Made by a program: the position numbers and the translations under genes. A DNA stretch of 64,000 nt from Betaproteobacteria bacterium SG8_41 (GTDB taxonomy: Bacteria; Pseudomonadota; Gammaproteobacteria; Burkholderiales; SG8-41), in NCBI GenBank assembly GCA_001303585.1, contig LJTT01000007.1, positions 138,031 to 202,030 of the forward strand. The letters run 5' to 3'. Below the pieces are notes generated by a model. It searched no databases. It saw nothing but the letters and a program-made list of their open reading frames with translations, and was not told the origin of the DNA. Position 1 is the stretch's first letter, and each line of letters opens with the position of its first letter. This document shows, in pieces, positions 1 through 7,856 of the stretch.

Positions 1-121
1 TAAACTGCCATGCGAGTGGTATCGTGAGGCGGGCCGGAGCAAAACGGCGTATTTTATCCCATCACTGCGGCATCGCCGCGCATACTGAACAGCAAAAGCC
101 GACACGAGAAGGAGCGCACGC

Positions 122-1009
122 ATGCAACTTGGGAAGATCGGCGTGGTGAGCCCTGGCGACATGGGGCAGGCAATCGCCGCGCGCATCAAGGAAAGCGGAC
201 TCGAAGTCTTTACCGCGCTGGAGGGACGCAGCGAGCGCACGAGGCGGCTGGCGAACGAGGCTGGACTCGCCGACTGCGGCTCGCTCGAGAAGCTGGTGGC
301 GACGTGCGACATGATCGTCGCGGTCCTCAATCCCGGCGAAGCCGTCTCGGTTGCCCGCCACGCCGCGCACGCCATGAAGGCATCCGGACGAGGCATTGCA
401 TACGCGGACCTGAACGCCGTCTCGCCGCAGACGGCGCATGAAATGGACGCGCTGATCAGCGCCGCCGGGGGCATGTTCATCGACGGCGGCATCATCGGGC
501 CGCCGCCGCGCAGCGAGAAGGACCGCCCGCGCATTTACGTCTCGGGCCCCTACGCCGCCCTCTTCGACCAGATCCGGCATCCCAATCTGCTCGTGCGCGT
601 GCTGTCCGAGCGGGTAGGCGACGCCTCCGGGGTCAAGATGTGCTACGGAGCGATGACAAAAGGCACGACCGCGCTGGCGGTCGAACTGCTCATGGCAGCG
701 CGCATGCTTGGCGTAGAGCAGGCGCTGGAGAACGAGCTGCGCGAGAGCCGCAACGATGTATTCGAGTGGCAGATGAAAAACATTGCGATCATGCCGCCCA
801 AAGCCTACCGCTGGGTGCCGGAAATGCAGGAAATCGCCAAGACCTTCGGCGAGCTCGGCATGACCCGACGCATTTTCGAGGGCGCGACCGACATGTATGA
901 GCTGATTGCCGCAACGCCCCTTGGCAAGGAAAGCCCCGAGCAGGCGCGCAAGGCTGCGCGCAATGGGCTCGAGGTAACGCGCGAACTCGCCGACAAAACC
1001 AAGTCTTAG
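122..1009 (+). CDS. NAD(P)-dependent 6PGDH-like oxidoreductase (DUF1932 C-terminus)
   Basis: A 295-residue dehydrogenase of the 6-phosphogluconate / hydroxyisobutyrate dehydrogenase superfamily. The N-terminus (IGVVSPGDMGQAIA, about residues 6-19) is a dinucleotide-binding loop with an altered glycine pattern. Residues 120-135 (IDGGIIGPPPRSEKD) and the helical C-terminal half (GVKMCYGAMTKGTTAL) match the DUF1932 type, which differs from the usual NAD_binding_11 helix domain. The start has AAGGAG eight bases upstream. The substrate cannot be told from the sequence. The gene stands alone and its stop runs straight into a decamer repeat. Confidence 0.8.
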   Translation: MQLGKIGVVSPGDMGQAIAARIKESGLEVFTALEGRSERTRRLANEAGLADCGSLEKLVATCDMIVAVLNPGEAVSVARHAAHAMKASGRGIAYADLNAVSPQTAHEMDALISAAGGMFIDGGIIGPPPRSEKDRPRIYVSGPYAALFDQIRHPNLLVRVLSERVGDASGVKMCYGAMTKGTTALAVELLMAARMLGVEQALENELRESRNDVFEWQMKNIAIMPPKAYRWVPEMQEIAKTFGELGMTRRIFEGATDMYELIAATPLGKESPEQARKAARNGLEVTRELADKTKS

Positions 1010-1036
1010 CCGCAGATAAACGCAGATAAACGCGGA
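1010..1036. repeat. Decamer tandem repeat, copy 1 (CGCAGATAAA unit)
   Basis: Two exact CGCAGATAAA units and a partial third begin one base after the stop of the preceding gene. The same unit in the other orientation (TCTGCGTTTA) recurs at 1149-1176, 10354-10384, 25579-25610 and 28510-28541, always between or at the ends of genes. Confidence 0.85.
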
Positions 1037-1148
1037 CGAAAATCTACTCAAGGCGAGCTAGCCGTTTTCTTATCGGCTCCGATCAAAATCTGTCTGCGGA
1101 CCGACGGCGCTGCTCCTGCACTTGGTTTTCTGCCCCCCGTTTGTATAG

Positions 1149-1176
1149 ATCTGTGTTTATCTGCGTTTATCTGCGG
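1149..1176. repeat. Decamer tandem repeat, copy 2
   Basis: Reads TCTGTGTTTA, TCTGCGTTTA, TCTGCGG, the inverse orientation of the copy at 1010-1036. The two form a loose inverted pair 110 bp apart, between the dehydrogenase and the convergent cyclase gene. Confidence 0.85.
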
Positions 1177-1224
1177 CTGAAGATTCTTGATTTTTGAAAC
1201 CGGGTTTGGTCGCCGGTCACGCAA

Positions 1225-2139
1225 TTAAATGCGGAACATCGAGCGCCGGTCACGCGCGAAACTGATGACCTCGCCCGGGCGCTCGCCACGGCTGCGCCCG
1301 ACGCAGATCTGCCCCGTGCCATCGAGCAGCATTTCGCGGCGGAGCACGTGAACTTCTTCCCCGCTCTCGAGCGACACGAACGATCCGTTGATGCTGTGGT
1401 CGAAGAGGTAGAAGTGCGTGCGGACCAGCTTGATCGACAGGTGCTCGCGCGAGGCAAACCGGTCGCTTACTACCAGGTCGCAGTCCTGGGAGCGGCCGAT
1501 GACGACGCCGGGGCGCCATTGATCCACGCGGACGCGCTCCTCGTCCAGGGTCAGCAGGAGACTCCCGGTGTCGCCGGGAATCGTCTTGTTGGACTGCAGA
1601 TTGACGTCTGTGAGATCGATGTTATCCGTGCGCCACAGCACCTGGTACACGGTTGACTCCTTGTTACTGCCCTTCAATACGGCATGGAAGATCGGCCTTA
1701 CCACTGACCTTAGGGCCGCGGACAGGCACTGCTCGGTCGATTCCGTAGTCAGGATCTGCTCGGCTGTTGCCACGGCCGTGAGGTAGGCGGCCACGTTGAC
1801 GGTGTCGCCGAAGACGTCGCCGTCCTCGACCAGAACCGACCCGAAGTGGAGCCCGACGTGAATCGTGACCGGATGGTTTCCCGGCTTGCTCGAGGCCACC
1901 AGCGATTGCATCTCGCTCGCTGCCAGCACGGCCAGATCGGCGCTGGGGAATACGCACATGGCCTCGTCACCGATCGTCTTGACCAGCCGGCCATCGTAGC
2001 GCACCAGCACGCTATTAATGGTGCTCAGGCAAGCATTGACGATATTGCGCGCGGCGACGTCGCCGAGCTTCTGGTAGAGGCTGGTGCTGTCGGTGATATC
2101 CGCGAACAGCACCCCCATGGTCCGTGTATGCCTTGCCAC
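1225..2139 (-). CDS. Class III adenylate/guanylate cyclase domain fused to FHA domain
   Basis: 304 residues. Residues 1-165 are a class III nucleotide cyclase catalytic domain: FADITDSTSL carries the first metal Asp, KTIGDEAM the substrate Lys and second Asp region, and GDTVNVAAYL the late substrate motif. In active cyclases that motif normally reads NxAAR; here the Arg that stabilises the transition state is Tyr, so activity is uncertain. Residues 205-290 are an FHA phosphothreonine-binding domain (GRSQDCDLVVSD, SREHL, DHSINGSFV). There is no membrane segment, so it is a cytosolic signalling protein. The longest frame starts at GTG 2139; an ATG seven codons in (about 2118) is an equally good start. 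The gene stands alone. Confidence 0.85.
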   Translation of the reverse strand: MARHTRTMGVLFADITDSTSLYQKLGDVAARNIVNACLSTINSVLVRYDGRLVKTIGDEAMCVFPSADLAVLAASEMQSLVASSKPGNHPVTIHVGLHFGSVLVEDGDVFGDTVNVAAYLTAVATAEQILTTESTEQCLSAALRSVVRPIFHAVLKGSNKESTVYQVLWRTDNIDLTDVNLQSNKTIPGDTGSLLLTLDEERVRVDQWRPGVVIGRSQDCDLVVSDRFASREHLSIKLVRTHFYLFDHSINGSFVSLESGEEVHVLRREMLLDGTGQICVGRSRGERPGEVISFARDRRSMFRI

Positions 2140-2217
2140 GGCGGTCGATTATAAACCCGCGAATGATGATTCGTGATTGAAACGAATCGACAAATCCGGA
2201 AATAGTCCACGTTTCAC

Positions 2218-2742
2218 TCATTTCTCGCCGCTCACGCTCCCGCCGAAACCCGCCGGCAGCAGCTGTTTGAGCAGGCTCGACTCGCGTTTGTAAAAACCCT
2301 CGGTGTGAAAAGAGTCGTGAAGCTTGTAGCACTCGTAGTCGAGATGGTGGCAGAACTCGTGCAGAAGGGTTCGAAGAAACGTCCGAAAGGCAACCACCTG
2401 CTTGCGCCGGGCGGTTCGCATCCACACCGAGATGCGAAATGGCGCTCCGCGTTCCGCGGCTTCGTAGAGACCATGGAGTTCACCGTCGCGCAGTGCCGGC
2501 CGCCTTGCGAGCACCAGGACGTTGACCGGCGGCACGACGAAGCGTGATGTGAGGGCGTCCACCAGCGCCTGGGAGGTCGCCTGTGTCACCGAACGGTCTT
2601 CCGCCGACAGGGCCCGCGCGATACTCTCCGCGACCGGCACGAGCGGACCGGGATCAGGAATGATCACCGCATCGATCGCGTCGCTCTTGCGGTAGATGGC
2701 CTGCTGTCGCGCCGAGAGGCGATTGTAGTAGGCGAACGCCAT
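2218..2742 (-). CDS. Conserved hypothetical protein with HExxH-type motif
   Basis: 174 residues. The centre holds LLHEFCHHLDYE (about residues 130-141), an HExxH zinc-binding pattern followed about 15 residues later by DSFHTEGFYKRE, which could supply a third ligand. This resembles small zincin-like proteins of the SprT / minigluzincin type, but I do not recognise a named family. No signal peptide. ATG at 2742 is preceded by a heptanucleotide tandem array rather than a clear ribosome site. The gene follows pcm on the same strand with about 90 bp between them, so the two may be co-transcribed. Confidence 0.65.
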   Translation of the reverse strand: MAFAYYNRLSARQQAIYRKSDAIDAVIIPDPGPLVPVAESIARALSAEDRSVTQATSQALVDALTSRFVVPPVNVLVLARRPALRDGELHGLYEAAERGAPFRISVWMRTARRKQVVAFRTFLRTLLHEFCHHLDYECYKLHDSFHTEGFYKRESSLLKQLLPAGFGGSVSGEK

Positions 2743-2747
2743 CAGTC

Positions 2748-2831
2748 AGTCACCAGTCACCAGTGACCAGTGACCCGTGACCTGACGAAATGCGCGATGT
2801 AGAAGTTTCCGGTCACCGGTCACCGGTCACG
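2748..2831. repeat. Heptanucleotide tandem repeats, two arrays
   Basis: 2748-2782 holds five 7-bp units (AGTCACC twice, AGTGACC twice, CGTGACC). 2811-2831 holds three GGTCACC-type units. Together they fill the gap between the stop of pcm and the start of the HExxH gene; the second array ends 5 bp from the pcm stop. Confidence 0.9.
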
Positions 2832-2835
2832 GATG

Positions 2836-3522
2836 CTAGGCAACGCCGGCCGTCTCCCCTGGATCCTCCAGCTCGGAGAAACGTACCGGCAGGATCTCGC
2901 GCGCCGCGATGCTGCCGGTGGGCGATTTTTCGACCAGGGTCAATGCCTGCTTTTCGGGAATACCAGTGGGGATCACGAGGCGGCCACCGGGTTTCAATTG
3001 CGCAAGCAGCGGCGTCGGAATCAGGTCGGTGGCGGCCGTTACCATGATCTTGTCGTAAGGCGCGTGCTCGGGCCAACCGTAATAGCCATTGATGATCTTG
3101 ATCTGCACGTTCTCATAGCCCAACCGCCTGAGCCTGCGATCGGCGCCAAGCGCAAGCTCTTCGATGATGTCCACGCTATAGACGCGCTGCGCGAGCTCGG
3201 CGAGTATCGCCGCCTGGTAGCCGGCGCCCGCACCGATTTCCAGTACGACATCGTCGGCCTGAAGATCGAGCAAATCCGTCATCAGCGCGACGATGAAGGG
3301 CTGCGATATGGTCTTGTCGTAACCGATCGGGAGCGGCCGGTTGAGATAGGCGTAAGGCTGGAGCTCGGCCGGGACGAACTCGTGCCTTGGCATATTTCCA
3401 ATCACGCGCATCACGCGCTCGCTGAAGGCGGCGATCCCGGTGTGCCCCGCCGTGAGCACCGCCTCTGCCGCAATTTCGGCCATTAAGCGATTGCGCAGGT
3501 TCTCGAACAGCTCGTCGTTCAT
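2836..3522 (-). CDS. pcm: Protein-L-isoaspartate O-methyltransferase
   Basis: 228 residues, the usual length. It uses S-adenosylmethionine to methylate isoaspartyl residues in damaged proteins so they can be repaired. Visible PCMT features are the N-terminal region MPRHEFVPAELQPYAY, the substrate loop LPIGYDKTISQPFIVALM, SAM motif I (VLEIGAGAGYQAAILAEL, about residues 95-112), YDKIMVTAA and LKPGGRLVIPTG. ATG 3522 has AAGGA 11 bases upstream. It is divergent from endonuclease V, 57 bp away, so the two share a promoter region. Confidence 0.95.
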   Translation of the reverse strand: MNDELFENLRNRLMAEIAAEAVLTAGHTGIAAFSERVMRVIGNMPRHEFVPAELQPYAYLNRPLPIGYDKTISQPFIVALMTDLLDLQADDVVLEIGAGAGYQAAILAELAQRVYSVDIIEELALGADRRLRRLGYENVQIKIINGYYGWPEHAPYDKIMVTAATDLIPTPLLAQLKPGGRLVIPTGIPEKQALTLVEKSPTGSIAAREILPVRFSELEDPGETAGVA

Positions 3523-3579
3523 CAGTCATAGTATCCTTGCCGGCACGCGGGATCGCAAGGTATCGGCGCCGGCAAATCA

Positions 3580-4278
3580 ATGCAAAAAAGCATCCACTCT
3601 TGGGAACTTGCGCCGCGGGAAGCAATCGCCCTGCAGTCGCGGCTGCGAACACGGGTCGTCACGAGCGATCGCCTGGGCGCCGTGCGTCATGTCGCCGGCA
3701 CCGATGTCGGCTTTGAGAACGGGGGCCGTGTCACACGGGCCGCGGTGGCCATCCTGACATTTCCGGCACTCGAGCTGGCCGACTGGGCGGTGATACGACA
3801 GCCCACCCGGTTTCCTTATGTTCCCGGCCTGCTCTCGTTCCGGGAAATTCCCGCGTTGCTCGTGGCCCTCTCGCGGCTGACGGTGCGCCCCGACCTCGTG
3901 ATTTGCGATGGCCAGGGACTCGCGCACCCCCGCCGCTGCGGACTGGCAAGTCATTTGGGTCTCGTGGCAGGCTGGCCCACGATCGGGGTGGCCAAGAGCC
4001 GCCTGGTCGGCACCTGCCGCGAACCGCCGCAACGCCGGGGCGCGTGGACGCCGTTGCGGGACGGCGGAGAAATCATCGGCGCCGTGCTGCGCTCGCGCGC
4101 ACACGTCAAGCCGATTTTCGTCTCCATCGGCCACCGCGTGAGCCTCGAGACCGCCGTCGCGTACACCATGGCGTGCGTGACGCGCTACCGCCTGCCCGAG
4201 ACCACGCGCTGGGCCCATCGCCTCGCATCCGGCCCCGAAATCGACAGATCCACTGCGCGGCGTCAAAATGCCGGGTGA
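3580..4278 (+). CDS. nfi: Endonuclease V (deoxyinosine 3' endonuclease)
   Basis: 232 residues, the usual length for bacterial Nfi, which nicks DNA at the second bond 3' of deoxyinosine. Diagnostic strings are [10 protein letters not shown] (first catalytic Asp, about residue 42), [15 protein letters not shown] (Tyr wedge region and catalytic Glu), [18 protein letters not shown] (second Asp) and GVAKSRLVG. The ribosome site before ATG 3580 is weak. The C-terminal 15 residues are Arg-rich and not typical of the family. The NYN-domain gene follows 61 bp downstream. Confidence 0.95.
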   Translation: MQKSIHSWELAPREAIALQSRLRTRVVTSDRLGAVRHVAGTDVGFENGGRVTRAAVAILTFPALELADWAVIRQPTRFPYVPGLLSFREIPALLVALSRLTVRPDLVICDGQGLAHPRRCGLASHLGLVAGWPTIGVAKSRLVGTCREPPQRRGAWTPLRDGGEIIGAVLRSRAHVKPIFVSIGHRVSLETAVAYTMACVTRYRLPETTRWAHRLASGPEIDRSTARRQNAG

Positions 4279-4339
4279 GCGCGCTTAAGGCACAGGCAAT
4301 GCTTCATGAGCCGCCGCCGATACTGACAGGGAAATAAAC

Positions 4340-5152
4340 ATGACTGCCAAAGAGGACACCGAGAACATGGCGCTGTTCTGCGACTTCGAGAACGTTGCCC
4401 TCGGAGTGCGCGAGGCGCGCTACGCCGATTTCGATATCGGCAGGGTGCTCGAGCGCCTGCTGCTCAAGGGCAATATCGTCGTCAAGAAAGCCTATTGCGA
4501 CTGGGACCGCTACCGCGACTTCAAAAAGAAAATGCACGAGGCCGCCTTCGAGCTGATCGAGATCCCACAACGCCGCCTCTCGGGCAAGAACTCCGCCGAC
4601 ATCCGGATGGTGGTGGATGCCCTCGACCTTTGCTACACGAAGTCACACGTCGACACGTTCGTCATCATCAGCGGCGATTCGGATTTCTCGCCCTTGGTAA
4701 GCAAGCTGCGCGAGAACAACAAGCGGGTCATTGGCGTCGGCGTCAAGAATTCATCCTCGGACTTACTCGTCTCCAACTGCGACGAGTTCATTTATTACGA
4801 TGACCTGGTCCGCGAAAAGCCGAAAAAGCAGGGTCGCCGCAAGGAACCCGTTTCCCATGCAGGGAGCGCCAAGGCCTCGGCAGGCGGCGCTGACAAAAAG
4901 CAGGAAGCACTCGACCTGGTGATGGAGACTGTCGAAGCGCTTTTCACGGAACGCGGTGCCGAGGACCAGATCTGGGGCTCGATGGTCAAGCAGGCGCTCA
5001 AACGCCGCAAGCCGGGATTCAACGAGTCGTATTACGGTTTCCGTTCATTCGGCAAGCTGCTCGACGAGGCCGAGGCGCGCAACCTCCTCACGCTCGAGCA
5101 CGACGAGAAGTCGGGCGGCGTCATCATCAAGAGCTTCAGCGTCGAACCCTGA
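4340..5152 (+). CDS. NYN/PIN-like (LabA-type) nuclease domain with OST-HTH/LOTUS domain
   Basis: 270 residues. The N-terminal 150 are a NYN domain: MALFCDFENVALG with the first acidic residue, NSADIRMVVDALDL, and VIISGDSDFSPLVSKL with the second acidic cluster. This PIN-like fold usually degrades or processes RNA. A Lys-rich linker (about 155-185) leads to an OST-HTH (LOTUS) domain at about 190-268 (SMVKQALKRRKPGFNESYYGF, SFGKLLDEA), which in other proteins binds RNA. AGGGAAATAAAC precedes ATG 4340. Bacterial proteins with this pairing are common, but their targets are mostly unknown. Confidence 0.88.
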   Translation: MTAKEDTENMALFCDFENVALGVREARYADFDIGRVLERLLLKGNIVVKKAYCDWDRYRDFKKKMHEAAFELIEIPQRRLSGKNSADIRMVVDALDLCYTKSHVDTFVIISGDSDFSPLVSKLRENNKRVIGVGVKNSSSDLLVSNCDEFIYYDDLVREKPKKQGRRKEPVSHAGSAKASAGGADKKQEALDLVMETVEALFTERGAEDQIWGSMVKQALKRRKPGFNESYYGFRSFGKLLDEAEARNLLTLEHDEKSGGVIIKSFSVEP

Positions 5153-5207
5153 ACCCGGTCGCCGGAATGTTGTCCAAATTGGACTTTAGAGCTTAGGCGA
5201 CCCCTAG

Positions 5208-5495
5208 ATGCCCACTTTCTACACCAACGTTCGCGAGCGAAGCCTGCTGGAGCGCATCGCTTATGCGATTCTGGCCCTCGCGCTTGTCGTTCTGGGATTC
5301 TTTTTCCTGGCCGCTGCTGTCGTGGCAGGCGCCATTCTTGCCGGAATAGTATTGGTGCGCCTGTGGTGGCTCAAGCGTCAGCTGAAAAAGGCTGCCGACA
5401 GCGAATTCGTGACCACCGAATATACGGTGGTCGAGCGCGAGACCCTGCCCCAGCCGCCAGCTGATGCCGGCGAGACAATAAACCGGCCGCGCTGA
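5208..5495 (+). CDS. Small inner-membrane protein, function unknown
   Basis: 95 residues with one long hydrophobic stretch at about 17-50, probably two short or one long membrane helix. It is followed by a basic segment (RLWWLKRQLKKA) and a polar tail with VTTEYTVVERE. By the positive-inside rule the C-terminus faces the cytoplasm. No family is recognised. The gene lies 55 bp after the NYN gene on the same strand, with no clear ribosome site before ATG 5208. Confidence 0.6.
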   Translation: MPTFYTNVRERSLLERIAYAILALALVVLGFFFLAAAVVAGAILAGIVLVRLWWLKRQLKKAADSEFVTTEYTVVERETLPQPPADAGETINRPR

Positions 5496-5569
5496 ACAGC
5501 GTAGGCCACTCCGCAGTCTCCGCCCCCCGCGCAGCTACGGGTGCCGGCCGCCTTCTTGTTGTTCGGCCA

Positions 5570-6043
5570 TCACTGCAACAGTTCGCGTGCTCCGGGTGGA
5601 GGAACCTCGCCACGGGCTTTGCCCGCGTCCCCGCTCCCCATGCCGTCCTTCGGCCCGGAATCGAAGCGCCGCAGCTGCCGCTCGCCCTCCTCTTTGGCCC
5701 GCTGCCGATCCATCTCTGCTTTTGCGCGCCTAACGCCCGCATCATCATCGGGATGCGTCACGGGTGGCTCGATTTTCTGCCTGTAGTGGAGCTCCTGCTG
5801 ACGCTGACGCTGCTTGATCTCAAGTTGCTCGCGCTCCTGCCGCTCTCGTGACCCGGCCCGCGGAGATTGCAGGCTGCGTTGCTGCTGCTGCATGCGAAGC
5901 TGCAGCTCATCCTGCTGCTGCTGGCGCAAAATCTGCTGCTCGCGCACCGCCCCCGCGCCCGGCTCTTCCGCACCCCGCGCCGGGCCCGTGAACAGAACCG
6001 TCAATGAAAGAAAGAACAATAAAGAGCACGCGGAGAACACCAT
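5570..6043 (-). CDS. Secreted or periplasmic Gln/Arg/Glu-rich protein
   Basis: 157 residues. An N-terminal signal peptide (hydrophobic residues 4-20, likely cleavage near ARGAEE) is followed by a low-complexity region rich in Gln, Arg and Glu (about 33-90; runs such as RQQQQDELQLRMQQQQ). That region should form a charged coiled coil. The tail is Gly/Pro-rich. No enzyme motif is present. Similar short Q-rich periplasmic proteins occur in betaproteobacteria without assigned function. Confidence 0.55.
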   Translation of the reverse strand: MVFSACSLLFFLSLTVLFTGPARGAEEPGAGAVREQQILRQQQQDELQLRMQQQQRSLQSPRAGSRERQEREQLEIKQRQRQQELHYRQKIEPPVTHPDDDAGVRRAKAEMDRQRAKEEGERQLRRFDSGPKDGMGSGDAGKARGEVPPPGARELLQ

Positions 6044-6233
6044 AATGAAAACTTGAGACGCCGAGAAACACAGGGTCGAAACTGAAATCGGCGTGCATAA
6101 GCGCCTATACGGTTTTACGGTTACCTTTAGCAGTCTTCCTCCGGTAGATGGGGGTCCGCGTCTATCTGCGGCTATTTGTTGAAACTAAACCGGATACGAT
6201 TCACAACGCTTGGAGTCCATTCACCCTTGCCGC

Positions 6234-6247
6234 TTCACGATTCACGC
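6234..6247. repeat. Heptanucleotide repeat, two units, on a stop codon
   Basis: TTCACGA and TTCACGC. Read on the minus strand this is GCGTGAATCGTGAA, and the TGA stop of the thioesterase gene lies inside the first unit. Confidence 0.75.
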
Positions 6248-6658
6248 CTTTGAGAGCTTGCGCTGCATGCGCTGGTCAAAGCGCTCCACGTTGATGATGA
6301 GGCGCTCGTGATCGCCTTCTCCGATTGGCTCACGCTCGTCCGTGGCCTGGATTCTGAATGTAAGCGTGCGCCCGTTCACTTTGATGAGCCTTGCCTCCGC
6401 CCGCACCCGGAGGCCGACCGGTGTGGCTGCAAAATGCTTTACATCCAGATGCGTTCCCACCGTCTGATAACCGGGCGGGAGAAGTCTCTCAACGGCCTGC
6501 AGCGCAGCGGCCTCCATGAGATTGACCATGATGGGCGTCGCAAGCACGCCGATTTTGCCGCTGCCGACATGCGGCGCCGTATCGCGCGTGCCGACGACGA
6601 TCTCGGCAGCGCCCGTCAGACCCGGCTTCAGCTCCTCGGGCAGTTCGATGGATTTCAC
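6242..6658 (-). CDS. Thioesterase, hotdog fold (FlK / fluoroacetyl-CoA thioesterase-like)
   Basis: 138 residues, the usual length for FlK-like acyl-CoA thioesterases. The pattern ATPIMVNLMEAAALQAV (about 40-56) supplies the Thr and Glu of the FlK active site, and GYQTVGTHLDVKHFA (about 64-78) the His. These proteins hydrolyse small acyl-CoAs; the substrate cannot be inferred here, and fluoroacetate itself is not implied. The start is GTG 6658 with only weak upstream purines. The stop codon lies within a heptamer repeat. Confidence 0.85.
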   Translation of the reverse strand: MKSIELPEELKPGLTGAAEIVVGTRDTAPHVGSGKIGVLATPIMVNLMEAAALQAVERLLPPGYQTVGTHLDVKHFAATPVGLRVRAEARLIKVNGRTLTFRIQATDEREPIGEGDHERLIINVERFDQRMQRKLSKA

Positions 6659-7092
6659 GCGGCGGCCCTGCCCTTGATCACCAACGCCCTCTTAAGAGAT
6701 GGCGCGCGAGGCTCCATTTAACAGTCACCTGGAGGCGTTCCCGCGCCGCTTCTTTGATTTTTCCGGGCGTCGTATTTGACCGCACGAAATTCCTGTTCAT
6801 AGCTCTACTCCGCGTCTCAATTTTCGGCAAGGTTGCGATGATGGACGGTCGGGCGGACGTGTCCTTTCAACGCGCAGCCTTCGAGACCGTATAGCCTAGC
6901 GGCCCGCCGTCCCTCGCCCGTGACCCTAGTTTCCATCAATCAAGTGTGACGTATTACCGCGCAATCCTCACTAACGCTCGCCGGCGTTTTCCAGCCCGAC
7001 AACCATCACACTGATTTAAATGATCTTTTTTTAAAAGCGCACCGGATCGTTGGCCGAGCGGCGAGCCGTGACAGGCTTCACTTACCAATTTC
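6659..7092. other. Intergenic stretch with inverted repeat
   Basis: No convincing gene. The one visible structure is an inverted repeat, ATCAAGTGTGA at 6939-6949 against TCACACTGAT at 7006-7015, with a single-base bulge and a 56-nt interval. It lies about 80 bp before the small gene at 7093. A T/A-rich tract follows at 7013-7036. Confidence 0.5.
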
Positions 7093-7392
7093 ATGCGGCG
7101 TGCTATCAATACCTTCCGCTCTGCAATAACAAGCGGGGACGTGGATACACGACTTCAGCTCCGGGGGCTCAAGTCACCAGAGGACATGACGATCATGGAC
7201 ATGGCCGAGTTTAAGCTGCGCGAGGAATTCTTCGGGCTTCGCGCACAGCCCTTAAAAGAGCGCGAAGAAAGCAAACAGCTCGTACGCATGTGGCAAACCA
7301 TCAAGCGGATCACGCTGATGTGTCTCCTGGCCGGTTCCTTCATGTTCTACTATGTGCTCGACAAGATGAATCAGGCGCTGACCGTACTCTAG
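7093..7392 (+). CDS. Small protein with C-terminal membrane anchor
   Basis: 99 residues. The first 70 are charged and probably helical (DMAEFKLREEFFGLRAQPLK); residues 72-92 (ITLMCLLAGSFMFYYVLDKM) form one membrane helix near the C-terminus. This suggests a tail-anchored cytoplasmic domain. No family is recognised. No good ribosome site precedes ATG 7093. A strong intrinsic terminator 33 bp after the stop supports a real transcription unit. Confidence 0.55.
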   Translation: MRRAINTFRSAITSGDVDTRLQLRGLKSPEDMTIMDMAEFKLREEFFGLRAQPLKEREESKQLVRMWQTIKRITLMCLLAGSFMFYYVLDKMNQALTVL

Positions 7393-7424
7393 ATTGCATC
7401 CGTCCAGAAGCGCTGCGTTCCTCG

Positions 7425-7451
7425 GGCCTGCAAAATGCAGGCCGTTTTTTT
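7425..7451 (+). terminator. Intrinsic terminator
   Basis: Stem GGCCTGC (7425-7431), loop AAAAT, stem GCAGGCC (7437-7443), then G and seven T. It terminates the small gene ending at 7392. The same GGCCTGC/GCAGGCC stem is used by the hairpins beside the tRNA fragments near 58.6, 60.1 and 62.4 kb. Confidence 0.9.
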
Positions 7452-7499
7452 GTTCTCTTCTCCGCCAATTATCCGCATCCAGGCGCCGCACCAGCTACC

Positions 7500-7799
7500 T
7501 CACACGATGCGCTCCAGCGGCAACTGAAAAAGGCGAATCTTGTCTGCCGGACGCGTAATCTCCTCGTTTGCCGCAGTAATTGCCTTGATCAGGGCCGCGA
7601 GCGGCGCGTCCTCCGGGAATCCGATCATCAACACGGCATTGGTACTGGCAAATCCCCCGCTGCCGACATGAGGCTCCGTACCGGGGCCCTTTCCGTGCGC
7701 CTGGCCCCAGCGCGTGTAGTAATCGATGCCGGCATCCTTCAGCAGTTCCATCACCCTGGGCGTGAAATATTCGTTGTGTATGACGAACGCCAGTTTCAT
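7500..7799 (-). CDS. PII-like (PG0541-type) small protein
   Basis: 99 residues. It begins MKLAFVIHNEYF and continues LLKDAGIDYYTRWGQAHGKGPG, the pattern of small PII-like ferredoxin-fold proteins associated with transporters (PG0541 family). In true PII proteins the corresponding loop binds nucleotide or effectors. The strand VGSGGFASTNAVLMIGF and the helix ALIKAITAANEE complete the fold. GGGGGA precedes ATG 7799. It lies downstream of the PanE-like gene on the same strand with a 57-bp gap, and no membrane partner is adjacent. Confidence 0.65.
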   Translation of the reverse strand: MKLAFVIHNEYFTPRVMELLKDAGIDYYTRWGQAHGKGPGTEPHVGSGGFASTNAVLMIGFPEDAPLAALIKAITAANEEITRPADKIRLFQLPLERIV

Positions 7800-7856
7800 G
7801 CAGGTCCCCCAATGATTGGTGGCTGGTTGTCGCTGCCCAGGTTGGCGGCTTCTGAA

